In this document: one piece after another, positions 35,587 to 45,575 of the stretch
How the letters are laid out: the number at the start of each line of letters is the position of its first letter
Numbering within the stretch: the stretch's first letter is position 1
DNA from: Sinorhizobium sp. A49
GTDB taxonomy: Bacteria; Pseudomonadota; Alphaproteobacteria; Rhizobiales; Rhizobiaceae
DNA: 64,000 nucleotides
NCBI RefSeq assembly: GCF_002002725.1
Contig: NZ_MUNW01000059.1
Span: 248,001 to 312,000, forward strand
Reading direction: 5' to 3'
Position numbers and translations under genes: made by a program
The notes under the pieces: generated by a model
Told to the model about the DNA's origin: nothing
Databases searched by the model: none
The model's input: only the letters and a program-made list of their open reading frames with translations

Positions 35587-36534
35587 CTACGCGCGCTTGC
35601 GCTCGATCGCGTCCCACAGCAGGCTGGCGACATCGGCGCCGCCGAATTTCTTGACCTCGCGGATGCCGGTCGGCGACGTCACGTTGATCTCGGTCATGTA
35701 GTCGCCGATGACGTCGATGCCGACGAAGAGGAAGCCGCGTTGCTTCAGCGCTGGGGCGATGCGGGCGCAGATTTCCTTCTCGCGCGCCGTCAGTTCGGTC
35801 GGCTCCGGCCGGCCGCCGGCGTGCATGTTGGAGCGGGCGTCGTGTTCTGCCGGCACGCGGTTGATGGCACCGACCGGCTCGCCGTCGACGAGCAGGATGC
35901 GCTTGTCGCCCTTGCGCACCGCTGGCAGGTATTCCTGCGCAATGAAGGGCTCGCGGAACATCTGGCCGAACATTTCGAGCAGCGATGACATGTTGCGGTC
36001 GTCGCGCGCGGAGTGGAACACGCCGGCGCCGCCATTGCCGTAGAGCGGCTTCAGGATGATGTCGCCCATTTCCGCACGGAACCGCGCGATCTCGGCAGCG
36101 TCGCGGGTAATCAGCGTCTTCGGCATCAAATCGGCGAATTCGGTGACGAAGATCTTCTCCGGCGAGTTGCGCACCCAGGCCGGGTCGTTGACGACAAGCG
36201 TCTTCGGGTGCAGGCGCTCGAGCAGGTGGGTCGAAGTGATGTAGGCCATGTCGAAGGGCGGATCCTGACGCAGCATGATCACGTCCATGGACGAAAGATC
36301 GAGCCGCTCCGGCTCGCCGAGCGTGAAGTGGTCGCCCTTGACGTCGCGCAGCGTCATCTGCTGCGCGGTCGCAAAGACCTTGCCGTCGCGCAGCGACAGC
36401 TTTTCCGGGGTGTAGTGGAAGAGCCGGTAGCCGCGGGCCTGTGCCTCAAGGCTCATCGCGAAGGTGGAATCGCCCGCGATGTTGATGCCCGACACATGGT
36501 CCATCTGGACCCCGACATTGACGATTTTCGCCAT
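35587..36534 (-). CDS. gshB: Glutathione synthetase
   Basis: 315-aa ATP-grasp enzyme adding glycine to gamma-glutamylcysteine. Landmarks: N-terminal [34 protein letters not shown], the ATP-binding [12 protein letters not shown], and the metal-binding [25 protein letters not shown]. Start set at 36534 (MAKIVNVG). The region to the right of the start is the EEP gene end (62 bp). No gshA in the window. Confidence 0.95.
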   Translation of the reverse strand: MAKIVNVGVQMDHVSGINIAGDSTFAMSLEAQARGYRLFHYTPEKLSLRDGKVFATAQQMTLRDVKGDHFTLGEPERLDLSSMDVIMLRQDPPFDMAYITSTHLLERLHPKTLVVNDPAWVRNSPEKIFVTEFADLMPKTLITRDAAEIARFRAEMGDIILKPLYGNGGAGVFHSARDDRNMSSLLEMFGQMFREPFIAQEYLPAVRKGDKRILLVDGEPVGAINRVPAEHDARSNMHAGGRPEPTELTAREKEICARIAPALKQRGFLFVGIDVIGDYMTEINVTSPTGIREVKKFGGADVASLLWDAIERKRA

Positions 36535-36595
36535 CTTCCCGTCCCCGTTTGAAAAAGCCCGCAACATGTAGAATGCGGACCCGCCTTAGGCAAGG

Positions 36596-37588
36596 CTACT
36601 CGAAGCCCTCAACGACGCAGGTGATGAGATCATGATCGGACAGCGGGCGGCCGTTTGCGTCGAGCGATGGAATGATCCGGCTTTTGCCGATCTTCAGGCC
36701 CCGCGACAGGAACCAGTCGAGCTTCATCGCCCGCTCCGGCCAGCGTGTGATCAGGCTGGGGCGGGTGGTCATCACATCGAGCGGTCCGCCATGGCGCGTG
36801 AAGCCGCGCGCCGCGCTCATGGCAAACAGCCCTTCGGCCTCGAAATCGCCGCCGGCATGATTGCCGGTGTTGAGGTCCCCGCCGATCAGGATCGGCATGG
36901 CCGGGAAGGCTTCGTCGAGCGCATCGATGAGTTCCTTGACCTGGCGCTCGCGATAGGGCGCGGTGGTGGCGCTTTCGAGATGGGTGGAAACGGCAACGAA
37001 GGGCCCGGCTTCCGTCTCGATCACGGCGCCGATGGCGAAGCGTTCGCCGACACGCGGCTGGTCGCCGCCATCCATGAACCAGAGCCGTTCGCCCCAGAGG
37101 CGGAGCATGAACGGTCGGCCGAGCGGCACTGATGCCATCAGCGCATTGCCGTGAAAACCCTTCTCGTTGAAGTCATCCTTGCAGAATTCCAGTTCCGTAT
37201 CGGAGCCCAAGCCAAGCTCGATGAATTCGACGCCATAGGCGTATTGCATCCCAAGGATGCCTGCGACCTCTGCGGTCGGATGACGCTGGCCGGTACGGGC
37301 CATGCCATCGTCCATCTCCGAGAGCAGTACGACCGGTGCTGCGGTTGCCGCCAGATGTGCCGCACTTTCCGGCGCAAACAGGCAGCGCTCCAGGTTCCAG
37401 GCGGCAACGGCGAACGGGAAGGCAAGCGGCTTGGCTGATGACGGCTCACCGCCGATTTCGATGCTGTTCATTTCAGGCAACGCCGCCATCACTGCGTCAT
37501 GGGCAGCGATCGAGCGATCGATCGTGGTGAAACCGGCGCGGGTTTCCTGCGACGGCACGGCAAGCTGGCTGACAGTCTCTTCGATCAC
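36596..37588 (-). CDS. Endonuclease/exonuclease/phosphatase family hydrolase coupled to ugpC
   Basis: 330 aa. EEP-fold motifs: AWNLERC (about residue 62), LLSEMDDG with a metal-binding Glu, STHLES, GGDLNTG (catalytic Asp/Asn) and LSDHDLITC with the terminal Asp-His pair. A phosphodiesterase or phospholipase-like activity is possible; nuclease action is equally possible. The GTG start overlaps the ugpC stop (GTGA), so it is translated as the last gene of the ugp operon, which hints at a role around glycerophosphodiesters. No signal peptide. Confidence 0.82.
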   Translation of the reverse strand: MIEETVSQLAVPSQETRAGFTTIDRSIAAHDAVMAALPEMNSIEIGGEPSSAKPLAFPFAVAAWNLERCLFAPESAAHLAATAAPVVLLSEMDDGMARTGQRHPTAEVAGILGMQYAYGVEFIELGLGSDTELEFCKDDFNEKGFHGNALMASVPLGRPFMLRLWGERLWFMDGGDQPRVGERFAIGAVIETEAGPFVAVSTHLESATTAPYRERQVKELIDALDEAFPAMPILIGGDLNTGNHAGGDFEAEGLFAMSAARGFTRHGGPLDVMTTRPSLITRWPERAMKLDWFLSRGLKIGKSRIIPSLDANGRPLSDHDLITCVVEGFE

Positions 37589-38700
37589 AATGCCGGCTCC
37601 AGGCTGAGGGGGCGTGCGCTTTCGCCACTATTGGCGAAGGACGTGCCGCGCTCCAGCCGCTTGCCGCTTTCCGGCGCGAAGAAATGCAGGCGGTCGGACG
37701 CGATCGTCACGGCAAGATCGCCGGACAGCGGGATTTCGGGAGAAAGCGCCAGGGTCAGCGCCTGATCCTCGATGGTGCCGTGGACGAGACGTTGCGCGCC
37801 GAGTTCCTCGACATAGTCGACCTGGAACAGCATCCCATCCTCGCCCACGCCGGCGATCCTCAGATCCTCGGCGCGCAGGCCGACGGTCACCGGCCCATCG
37901 ACCGGGGCGCGGTCGCCAAGCTCGATCCGGTAGCTGCCGACAGAAAGGCGCGAGCCTTCGATGCGGCCCTTGATCAGGTTCATGGCCGGCGAGCCGATGA
38001 AGCTCGCGACGAAGGTCGAGGCCGGGCGATGGTAGACTTCGAGCGGGCGACCGATCTGCTCGATGCGGCCACCGTTCAGCACCACGAGACGGTCGGCGAG
38101 CGTCATCGCCTCCAGCTGGTCGTGCGTGACATAGAGCGACGTGGTTCCGAGGCGCTTCTGCAGCCGCTTGATTTCCCCGCGCATGGACACACGCAGCTTG
38201 GCGTCGAGATTGGACAAGGGTTCGTCGAACAGGAAGGCGGCCGGCTTGCGCACGATGGCACGGCCCATGGCCACACGCTGGCGCTGGCCGCCAGAAAGCG
38301 CGCGCGGCTTGCGGTCGAGATAGGGTTCGATTTCCAGCATGCGCGCGGCTTCCGCGACGCGGGCGTCGATCTCGGCCTTCGGCGTCTTGCGGTTTTTCAG
38401 GCCGTAGGCAAGGTTCTGGTAGACGGTCATATGCGGGTAGAGCGCATAGTTCTGGAAGACCATGGCGATGTCGCGCTCGGCCGGATCGACCTCGTTGATG
38501 ACGCGCGAGCCGATCTTGACCGTGCCCTTCGATATGCCTTCGAGGCCTGCGACCATGCGCAAGAGCGTGGACTTGCCGCAGCCGGACGGGCCGACCAGCA
38601 CGATGAATTCGCCGTCCTCGATGTCGATCGAGACCGATTTCACCGCCTCGACGTTGCCGGTATAGATCTTCGAGACCTCGGCTATGGTGATGGCCGCCAT
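37585..38700 (-). CDS. ugpC: Glycerol-3-phosphate ABC transporter ATP-binding protein
   Basis: 371 aa, MalK-type ATPase energising the Ugp importer. Walker [10 protein letters not shown] (about residues 37-45), signature [14 protein letters not shown], Walker [13 protein letters not shown], and the C-terminal TOBE/OB domain with GLRAEDLRI. Start set at 38700. It follows ugpE after 64 bp, the largest gap in the operon, and its stop overlaps the EEP-family gene. Confidence 0.92.
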   Translation of the reverse strand: MAAITIAEVSKIYTGNVEAVKSVSIDIEDGEFIVLVGPSGCGKSTLLRMVAGLEGISKGTVKIGSRVINEVDPAERDIAMVFQNYALYPHMTVYQNLAYGLKNRKTPKAEIDARVAEAARMLEIEPYLDRKPRALSGGQRQRVAMGRAIVRKPAAFLFDEPLSNLDAKLRVSMRGEIKRLQKRLGTTSLYVTHDQLEAMTLADRLVVLNGGRIEQIGRPLEVYHRPASTFVASFIGSPAMNLIKGRIEGSRLSVGSYRIELGDRAPVDGPVTVGLRAEDLRIAGVGEDGMLFQVDYVEELGAQRLVHGTIEDQALTLALSPEIPLSGDLAVTIASDRLHFFAPESGKRLERGTSFANSGESARPLSLEPAL

Positions 38701-38764
38701 GGCTGCCTCCATTGGTAAAATTGCGTTTGAGGGAGCGGCAAAGACGACCCCGCCGCTCCGCTGT

Positions 38765-39607
38765 CTACTTGTCGCTTTCCGTCAGGCCCTTGATGAACCA
38801 GCGCTGGAAGATCACCACGATCAGCACCGGCGGCAGCATGGCGAGGATCGCCAGCGCAAAGGCCTCGTTGTAATCGGGGATGTTCGAGCCGACCCAGACA
38901 AGCAGGATCTGCTTGATGCCGCGCACCAGCGTGAAGAAGCCTTCGTCGGTGGTCATCAATGTCGGCCAGAGATACTGGTTCCAGCCATAGACGAACATGA
39001 TGATGAAGATCGCCGCCATCATCGTGCGCGACAGCGGCACCAGCACGTCGATGAAGAACTTGAACGGGCCGGCGCCATCGATACGCGCCGCCTCAAGCAG
39101 TTCGTCCGGCACCGACTTGAAGAACTGGCGGAAATAGAAGGTGCCCGTCGCCGACGCCAGCAGCGGCACGATCAGGCCGGTATAGGTGTTGGTCAGCTTC
39201 AGCGTGTTCATCACTTCATAGGAGGGAAGAATGCGCACTTCGAGCGGCAGCAGCAGTGTCGTGAAGATGATCCAGAAGAAGAAGGTGCCGAGCCGGAAGC
39301 GGAAATAGACGATCGCATAGGCGGCCAGCATCGACAGGATGATCTTGCCGACCGCGAAGCCTAAGCCCAGGATCATCGAGTTCATCATCATGTTGAGGCC
39401 GGTGATCTTGCCGGTGAAGCCGCCCTTGCGGGTCAGCACGGTCTCGTAGGTCTCGACGAAATGGCCGCCCCAGGTGAGGCTGAGGCCATTGCGGTGAATA
39501 TCCGCCGCCTCGTGCGTCGAGGTCATGAAGGCGACCACGACCGGCGCCACCATGATGAAGACGCCGAAGAGCAGGATGACGTGGTCGAAGAACTTGGTGC
39601 GATACAT
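38765..39607 (-). CDS. ugpE: Glycerol-3-phosphate ABC transporter permease UgpE
   Basis: 280 aa, six predicted helices. The EAA loop that contacts the ATPase reads [25 protein letters not shown] at about residues 181-205. It pairs with UgpA to form the channel. The start is 10 bp behind the ugpA stop. Confidence 0.92.
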   Translation of the reverse strand: MYRTKFFDHVILLFGVFIMVAPVVVAFMTSTHEAADIHRNGLSLTWGGHFVETYETVLTRKGGFTGKITGLNMMMNSMILGLGFAVGKIILSMLAAYAIVYFRFRLGTFFFWIIFTTLLLPLEVRILPSYEVMNTLKLTNTYTGLIVPLLASATGTFYFRQFFKSVPDELLEAARIDGAGPFKFFIDVLVPLSRTMMAAIFIIMFVYGWNQYLWPTLMTTDEGFFTLVRGIKQILLVWVGSNIPDYNEAFALAILAMLPPVLIVVIFQRWFIKGLTESDK

Positions 39608-39617
39608 CGGCCCCGCC

Positions 39618-40613
39618 TCAATTGTAGTGCACGCGCCGCTCGATGAAGCGGAACTGGAAGATGGTGAGCACGAAGACGATGAGCATCAGGATAACCGACT
39701 GCGCCGAGGAGCCGCCGAGGTCGTTGCCGCGGAAACCATCCATGTAGACCTTGTAGACAAGGGTGATCGGATTGTTGGCCGCCTTGTCCTTCACCATGAC
39801 GTCGATGACGCCGAAGGTGTCGAACAGCGCATAGGTGACGTTGATAATCAGAAGGAAGAAGGCGGTCGGCGCCAGGAGAGGCAGGATCACCGTCCAGAAG
39901 CGGCGGAAACCGGAGCGGCAATCCATCGCCGCCGCCTCGCGCACCGCCACCGGAATGCCCTGCAGGCCGGAGAGGAAGAAGATGAAATTGTAAGGGATCT
40001 GCTTCCAGACCGAGACGACGATCATTGCGAAGGCAGTATCGGAATAGTTGAGACCGACCTTGATATCCCAGCCGAACCAGCGGGCAAGCTCGACGATCGG
40101 GCCAATATGCTGGTCGAAGAACATCATGCCGATAAGGCCGGCAACCGGCGGCGCGATTGCATAGACCCAGATCAGCAGCGTCTTGTAGGTGGCATTGCCG
40201 CGGATGACGCCATCCGCCTTGACGGCGAGCAAAAGGCCGATCGACAGCGCGAAGAAGGTGACGAGCGCGGTGAAGATCGCCGTGAAGCGCGCAATGCCGA
40301 GATACTCGCCTGATTTCAGGACGTCGATGTAGTTCGTCATGCCGACGAAGGTCGAGCCGAAGCCGAACGGGTCCTCCAGATAGAAGGACGACTGGATCGC
40401 CTGGATCGACGGCCAGTAGAAGAACACGAAGATGATCGCCAGTTGCGGCGCGAGAAAGAGGTACGGCAGGTAGGGCGAGGAGAACTGCACGCGCTTGGCA
40501 GCGTCATCGCCGCCCTTCGCCTTGCCGCCGAACAGCCGGAGGGCGCTTGAGCGTCGCCCATCCGTTGCAGTCCCTCCCCGCAGCGCGGGGAGGCGTTCCG
40601 TTCCAGAGGTCAT
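39618..40613 (-). CDS. ugpA: Glycerol-3-phosphate ABC transporter permease UgpA
   Basis: 331 aa, six helices, EAA loop VREAAAMDCRSGFRRFWTVILP at about residues 225-246. The usual family N-terminus corresponds to VQFSSPYLPYLFLAPQ, which begins at residue 42; the first 41 residues (SGTERLPALRGGTATDGRRS...) are an extension encoded partly by a GC palindrome of the repeat type at 40572-40593. A GTG at 40490 could be the original start. The first ATG is 5 bp after the ugpB stop. Confidence 0.88.
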   Translation of the reverse strand: MTSGTERLPALRGGTATDGRRSSALRLFGGKAKGGDDAAKRVQFSSPYLPYLFLAPQLAIIFVFFYWPSIQAIQSSFYLEDPFGFGSTFVGMTNYIDVLKSGEYLGIARFTAIFTALVTFFALSIGLLLAVKADGVIRGNATYKTLLIWVYAIAPPVAGLIGMMFFDQHIGPIVELARWFGWDIKVGLNYSDTAFAMIVVSVWKQIPYNFIFFLSGLQGIPVAVREAAAMDCRSGFRRFWTVILPLLAPTAFFLLIINVTYALFDTFGVIDVMVKDKAANNPITLVYKVYMDGFRGNDLGGSSAQSVILMLIVFVLTIFQFRFIERRVHYN

Positions 40614-40618
40614 CGAGA

Positions 40619-41917
40619 TCAGCCGGCCGTCTTGGCGAAGCGGGCGAGCAGATCGTTGCCTTCCTTCTCGATGGTGTCGAAGGCGTCTTTCACAGTGGTT
40701 TCGCCGGAGAAGATGCGACCGTATTCGCGCTCCATGATCTCGCGGATCTGCGGGTAGAAGCCGAGGCGGTAGCCCTTCGACCAGTCGCCCGCCGGCAGCA
40801 TCAACTGCTTGATGCCGACTTCCGCGACCGGCTTTTCCTTGTAGTAGCCGTCCTTCTGGGCAAGCTCGTAGGCCGCCTTGGTGATAGCCACGTAGCCGGT
40901 TGCCTTGTGGTAGAAGTACTGGATCTCAGGCGAGGTCAGGAACTGGAAGAAGTCGGCAACGCACTTGTTTTCCTCGTCCGTCTTGCCAGACATCGCAAAC
41001 AGCGCCGCGCCGCCGATGAAGGAGTTGGTGCCGGCGCCCTCGATCGCGTTCCAGTAGGGCAGGAAGGTTGCCGAGAACGGCATCTGCGCCGTCTTCTGCA
41101 GGCCGCCGAACGAACCGGACGAACCGATCCAGAATGCAGCCTTGCCTTCTTCAAAGACCTTCTGGTTATCGTTCCAGCCGGCGCCGTAGAAGGCGAAGTA
41201 GCCTTCGTCCTTCCAGGCCTTGAGCTTGTCGAACATCATGACGAGGTTCGGGTCGGTGACCTTCAGCTTGGTGTCGACGACGCTGTCGTAGCCGTTGTTG
41301 TTGGTGGCGAACTGGATGTTGTTGCGCGAGAAGAAGTTCTCGGTGAACTGCCAGGTGAGCTGCGACTGGACGAGCGGGATGTAGCCGGCAGCCTTCAGCT
41401 TCGGTGCTGCGGCTTCAAACTCTTCCCAGGTCTTCGGTGCCTCAACGCCGGCCTTCTTCAGGGCTTCGTCGTTGACGTACATGATCGGCGCGGACGAGTT
41501 GAACGGCATGCCGACGAACTTGCCTTCGCTGTCGGCGTAGAAGTAGCGCACGCCGTCGATGAAGGCGTTGCGGTCGAAGTTGTGGCCGGCCTTGATGATC
41601 AGGTCTTCGGCAGGAACGACGGCGCCCTTGGCGTTGATGATGGTCGCTGCACCGGCATCGAATACCTGCAGGATGTTGGGCTGTTCGCCGGAGCGGAATG
41701 CGGCGATGCCGGAAGCAAGCGCCTCCTCATAGGTGCCCTTCGAGACCGGGGTCAGCGCGCAGGCGCTCTGGGCTTCGTTGAACTTCTGCGAGATCTCGTT
41801 GATGACCTCGCCGTTGCGGCCGGCCATGCCGTGCCACCAGGTAATATCGGTTGCAGCAAGCGACGAGGTTGCCGAAAAAGCAAGGGTGAAAGCTGCGAGC
41901 GAAATTTTCTTGAACAT
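40619..41917 (-). CDS. ugpB: sn-Glycerol-3-phosphate ABC transporter substrate-binding protein
   Basis: 432-aa periplasmic binding protein, with a 21-residue signal peptide (FKKISLAAFTLAFSATSSLA). The mature N-terminus ATDITWWHGMAGRNGEVINE and the blocks FDAGAATIINAKGAVVP and PFNSSAPIMYVNDEALKKAG match UgpB. It binds glycerol-3-phosphate and glycerophosphodiesters. First gene of the ugpBAEC operon, preceded by a PHO-box-like sequence. Confidence 0.93.
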   Translation of the reverse strand: MFKKISLAAFTLAFSATSSLAATDITWWHGMAGRNGEVINEISQKFNEAQSACALTPVSKGTYEEALASGIAAFRSGEQPNILQVFDAGAATIINAKGAVVPAEDLIIKAGHNFDRNAFIDGVRYFYADSEGKFVGMPFNSSAPIMYVNDEALKKAGVEAPKTWEEFEAAAPKLKAAGYIPLVQSQLTWQFTENFFSRNNIQFATNNNGYDSVVDTKLKVTDPNLVMMFDKLKAWKDEGYFAFYGAGWNDNQKVFEEGKAAFWIGSSGSFGGLQKTAQMPFSATFLPYWNAIEGAGTNSFIGGAALFAMSGKTDEENKCVADFFQFLTSPEIQYFYHKATGYVAITKAAYELAQKDGYYKEKPVAEVGIKQLMLPAGDWSKGYRLGFYPQIREIMEREYGRIFSGETTVKDAFDTIEKEGNDLLARFAKTAG

Positions 41918-41967
41918 GACTGATCCTCTCCACCGGGTTGCGGATGGCAGTGCACTAGTGGCCTTCC

Positions 41968-41985
41968 ATGACAGGCCGGTAACGC
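41968..41985 (-). promoter_or_regulatory. PHO-box-like site upstream of ugpB
   Basis: On the minus strand GCGTTACCGGCCTGTCAT: the second 7-mer CTGTCAT is a perfect PhoB half-site and the first (GCGTTAC) matches at four positions at the correct 11-base spacing. Starts about 50 bp before the ugpB ATG. ugp genes are known PhoB targets in rhizobia; the match itself is only moderate. Confidence 0.4.
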
Positions 41986-42077
41986 TTTTATGTCGGGACG
42001 ATTACAAATTCGCGAATTTGTTCCAAGACGGGATGTGGGCGGAACACCGCAATCATTTTCCCTAATCTCGGGCCGCT

Positions 42078-42446
42078 TCAGAAGGCATCCGGCAGATGCC
42101 GCGGCAAGCGCCATGGCGTCACCGTGACGATGTCGTAACGCACGGAAAGCTTGGCGAAATCGGGCTGGCGCGCGAGCCAGAGGTCGCTGGCGGCACGGAT
42201 GCGATGTTGTGCCGTGGCGGTCACTGCAAAGACGCCCGCATCTGAGGAGCGCCTGGCCTTGACCTCGACGCAGGCGATGAGATCACCTCTGCGGGCGATG
42301 ATATCGATTTCGCCCAGTTTGGTGCGATAACGCATGGCGACAATGCGGTAGCCTTTGACGATCAGGCAGAGCGCCGCGCGATACTCGGCGAACCGACCGC
42401 GCCTCTGAGCCCGAAGCTTGCGTCGATCGGGGCCGTCAGTCGCCAT
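42078..42446 (-). CDS. YraN/UPF0102 family nuclease-like protein
   Basis: 122 aa. The PD-(D/E)xK-type core is visible: [22 protein letters not shown], then [22 protein letters not shown] with Asp, Glu and Lys in the right order. Function in vivo is unknown; the family is Holliday-resolvase-like. The start (MATDGPD) lies 11 bp inside the end of rsmI, the usual rsmI-yraN coupling. Confidence 0.9.
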   Translation of the reverse strand: MATDGPDRRKLRAQRRGRFAEYRAALCLIVKGYRIVAMRYRTKLGEIDIIARRGDLIACVEVKARRSSDAGVFAVTATAQHRIRAASDLWLARQPDFAKLSVRYDIVTVTPWRLPRHLPDAF

Positions 42447-43365
42447 CGCGGTCCTTGAGTTCAAGCAAGCGGTCGTAAAGCTCCTTGCGCGGAAGACCCG
42501 TCTGCTTTGCTGCCTCGGTCGCCGCCTTGCCGGTCGACATGTCGGCGATCAACCGGACGAGCAGGGCATCGACGTCGGCGGCCTCAGGCTCCGGCGGCGC
42601 GTCCGGCGGGCCGATGACGAAAACGATCTCACCCTTGACCGCGCCGGCGTCCTCATAGAACGCCTTCAGCTCCCCGAGCGTGCCGCGGCGGAACTCTTCA
42701 AAGGTCTTCGTCAGTTCGCGGCAGACCGTCGCCCTTCTGTTTTCGCCGAGCACGGCGGCGGCTGCGGCCACGGTGGCGGCGATCCGGTGCGGCGATTCGA
42801 AGAACAGGAGCGTTGCCGGCACCCTCGCCAGCTCCTGCAGCCGATCGCGCTTGGCCTTGTCCTTGGTCGGCAGGAAGCCGGCAAAGAGAAAGGCGTCGTT
42901 CGGAAGGCCGGAGCCGACAAGGGCTGCAAGCGGCGCGGAGGCGCCAGGGATGGGTACCACGCGGTGGCCGGCTTCGATTGCCAACTGCCCCAGGCGGTAG
43001 CCGGGATCGGAAACGAGCGGCGTGCCGGCATCGGAGACGAGTGCCACCGACCGGCCCTCGCCAAGGGCTGCCAGCAACCGCGGACCGACCTCGTCGGCGT
43101 TGTGCTCATGATAGGCATAGGGCCGATTGACGATGCCATAGCGGTCGAGCAGCACGCGGGTGACGCGCGTGTCCTCGCAGGCGAGCACGTCAGCTCCGGC
43201 GAGCGTTTCCAGCGCACGCAGGGTTATGTCGCCCAGATTGCCGATCGGCGTCGCCACGAGATAAAGTGCAACATCGAGCGGGCGCGCAGGAATGGTGGCA
43301 TTGTGCAGGCGGTAGCCGCGTTGCTTCTGCCCGTCCGTGGCGTCCGACGTCTTGTGTTTTTCCAA
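42436..43365 (-). CDS. rsmI: 16S rRNA (cytidine-1402-2'-O)-methyltransferase
   Basis: 309-aa tetrapyrrole-methylase-fold enzyme that 2'-O-methylates C1402 in the ribosomal P site. Typical blocks: [52 protein letters not shown] and [16 protein letters not shown]. An N-terminal extension of about 30 residues precedes the domain. Divergent from dnaN; the intergenic 255 bp show no other gene. Confidence 0.93.
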   Translation of the reverse strand: MEKHKTSDATDGQKQRGYRLHNATIPARPLDVALYLVATPIGNLGDITLRALETLAGADVLACEDTRVTRVLLDRYGIVNRPYAYHEHNADEVGPRLLAALGEGRSVALVSDAGTPLVSDPGYRLGQLAIEAGHRVVPIPGASAPLAALVGSGLPNDAFLFAGFLPTKDKAKRDRLQELARVPATLLFFESPHRIAATVAAAAAVLGENRRATVCRELTKTFEEFRRGTLGELKAFYEDAGAVKGEIVFVIGPPDAPPEPEAADVDALLVRLIADMSTGKAATEAAKQTGLPRKELYDRLLELKDRDGD

Positions 43366-43620
43366 CTGCAGCTTCCTGATGACTGTGCCGGCTGACCGGT
43401 TTTAGCCTTTATGAGTGAGCCGACATGGCAGGGCAAGGGCGGCAAGCAGCCGGCCCGCGTGTGATCTGGGGACAGCGCCCGTCAAACCCCTTGCTTTTCA
43501 GGCAATGTTTCTGCCATTTTGCCGGTCCACATCCTTCCGGTCGGTCGGCCGGGACACTCGCAGTTGACGCTGCGGCGGGAGCCTCGCCCGCCGAGCAACG
43601 GTTGAAAGCGGTAGCATCCC

Positions 43621-44739
43621 ATGCGCATTACTCTCGAGCGGTCCAATCTTCTGAAGTCGCTGAACCACGTTCACCGCGTGGTGGAACGGCGAAACACGAT
43701 CCCGATCCTCTCGAACGTTCTGTTGCGCTCCGACGGTGCCAGCCTCGAAATGAAGGCGACCGACCTCGACCTCGAGATCACCGAGGCCACACCGGCCCAG
43801 GTCGAACAGGCCGGCGCCACGACCGTTCCGGCACATCTGCTTTACGACATCGTGCGCAAGCTGCCTGACGGCTCGGAAGTGCTGCTGGCAACCAACGCCG
43901 AAGGCACCGCGATGACGGTCGCCTCCGGCCGGTCGAAATTCTCGCTGCAGTGCCTGCCGCAATCCGACTTCCCCGACCTGACGGCCGGCAGCTTCTCCCA
44001 CACCTTCCGCCTCAAGGCGACAGACCTGAAGATGCTGATCGACCGGACGCAGTTCGCGATCTCGACCGAAGAAACCCGCTACTACCTCAACGGCATCTTC
44101 GTGCACACGGTCGAGAGCAAGGGCGACCTGAAGCTGCGTGCCGTGGCGACCGACGGCCACCGCCTTGCGCGCGCCGACGTCGAGGCGCCGTCCGGCTCCG
44201 AGGGCATGCCGGGCATCATCATTCCGCGCAAGACCGTCAGCGAACTGCAGAAGCTGCTTGACAATCCCGATATCATCGTGACGGTCGAAGTCTCGGACGC
44301 AAAGATCCGCCTGACGATCGGCTCGATCGTGATGACCTCGAAGCTGATCGACGGCACTTTCCCGGACTACCAGCGCGTCATCCCGGCCAACAACGACAAG
44401 GAACTGCGCGTCGATTGCCAGTCCTTCGCCCAGGCCGTCGACCGCGTTTCGACGATTTCCTCCGAGCGCGGACGCGCCGTCAAGCTGGCGCTGACCGACG
44501 GCCAGATGACGCTGACGGTCAACAACCCGGATTCGGGCAGTGCGACCGAAGAGCTTCCGGTCGGCTACGACCACGACCCGCTCGAAATCGGCTTCAACGC
44601 CAAGTACCTGCTCGACATCACCTCGCAGCTGACGGGAACGGATGCCATATTCATGCTGGCGGACCCGGGTTCGCCGACGCTGGTGCGCGACCTGGCGGCC
44701 GAGGATGCACTCTACGTACTGATGCCGATGCGGGTTTAG
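43621..44739 (+). CDS. dnaN: DNA polymerase III beta subunit (sliding clamp)
   Basis: 372 aa, three clamp domains. Recognised by the start MRITLERSNLLKSLNHVHRVVERRNTIPILSN region, the RTQFAISTEETRYYLNGIF block, and the C-terminal YVLMPMRV that contributes to the hydrophobic peptide-binding pocket. In alphaproteobacteria dnaN is not next to dnaA, in agreement with the neighbours here. Ends in a strong terminator. Confidence 0.97.
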   Translation: MRITLERSNLLKSLNHVHRVVERRNTIPILSNVLLRSDGASLEMKATDLDLEITEATPAQVEQAGATTVPAHLLYDIVRKLPDGSEVLLATNAEGTAMTVASGRSKFSLQCLPQSDFPDLTAGSFSHTFRLKATDLKMLIDRTQFAISTEETRYYLNGIFVHTVESKGDLKLRAVATDGHRLARADVEAPSGSEGMPGIIIPRKTVSELQKLLDNPDIIVTVEVSDAKIRLTIGSIVMTSKLIDGTFPDYQRVIPANNDKELRVDCQSFAQAVDRVSTISSERGRAVKLALTDGQMTLTVNNPDSGSATEELPVGYDHDPLEIGFNAKYLLDITSQLTGTDAIFMLADPGSPTLVRDLAAEDALYVLMPMRV

Positions 44740-44765
44740 GCGCCCGTGCCGCGATGAAGAATGCG

Positions 44766-44796
44766 ACCCGTCACGCCCAGCGTGGCGGGTTTTTTG
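44766..44796 (+). terminator. Rho-independent terminator after dnaN
   Basis: 11-bp stem ACCCGTCACGC (44766-44776) with GCGTGGCGGGT (44780-44790), one G-U pair, 3-base loop, then six T residues. Confidence 0.93.
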
Positions 44797-44960
44797 TTGG
44801 CGCGGATATTCGTGCGTTGTTGATAAGACGACGCTTTCAGGCGTAGACAGACTTGTTTTTGCCGCAGATGGGATCACATTATATTCGCAATGTCCGCGAC
44901 CCGCTCGAATCAGCGAGACCGGACGATCCGTATGAGAGGACGACGGTTTTGAGGGGTTCA

Positions 44961-45563
44961 ATGAATTTGCGCGTGAAGGTGAAGGAACGGCTTGGCCGGA
45001 AATTCGACGAGGAGATCCGTTTCTTCAAGGGGTGGATGAGCAATGCGAAGGCGGTCGGGGCCATCCTGCCGACGTCGTCCGTCACGGCGCGCCGCATGGC
45101 GAGCGTCATCAATCCCCATTCCGGGCTGCCGGTGCTTGAACTCGGCCCCGGAACCGGCGTCATCACCAAGGCGATCCTGGAGCGCGGGATAGCACCGGAA
45201 GATCTGGTCTCCGTCGAGTACTCCACCGACTTCTACCAGCAGCTCAAGGCGAATTTCGCCGACGTCAACTTCATCAACGGCGATGCGTTCGACCTGAAGC
45301 AGACGCTTGGCGCAATGAAGGACCGAACCTTCGACAGCGTCATCTCCGCCGTGCCGCTGCTCAATTTCCCGATGTACCGTCGCGTCGAGCTGATCGAGGA
45401 TCTCTTGTCTCGTATCCCGATCGGCCGACCTGTCGTTCAGATCTCCTACGGTCCGCTGTCGCCGGTCGTCGCCATGCCCGACCGTTACAGCATCCAGCAT
45501 CTCGACTTCGTCGTGCGCAACATTCCGCCGGCGCAGCTCTGGGTCTATCGCAAGGCGCACTGA
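44961..45563 (+). CDS. pmtA: Phosphatidylethanolamine N-methyltransferase, rhizobial type
   Basis: 200-aa soluble, SAM-dependent enzyme that methylates phosphatidylethanolamine three times to phosphatidylcholine. The SAM motif LELGPGTGVITKAIL is at about residues 54-68, and FDEEIRFFKGWMSNAKAVGAILPTS, SVISAVPLLNFPMYRR and VQISYGPLSPVVA match the Sinorhizobium-type PmtA as I recall it (a KsgA/rRNA-methylase-like fold). Start at 44961 follows GAGGGG; the longer frame from 44853 is not protein-like. A generic rRNA methylase annotation is possible but less likely. Confidence 0.82.
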   Translation: MNLRVKVKERLGRKFDEEIRFFKGWMSNAKAVGAILPTSSVTARRMASVINPHSGLPVLELGPGTGVITKAILERGIAPEDLVSVEYSTDFYQQLKANFADVNFINGDAFDLKQTLGAMKDRTFDSVISAVPLLNFPMYRRVELIEDLLSRIPIGRPVVQISYGPLSPVVAMPDRYSIQHLDFVVRNIPPAQLWVYRKAH

Positions 45564-45575
45564 CGGAGCACGCCG

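Noticed and set aside
43498-44961. 487-codon minus-strand frame across dnaN
   Set aside because: Antisense of dnaN; His/Arg/Val-rich without motifs.
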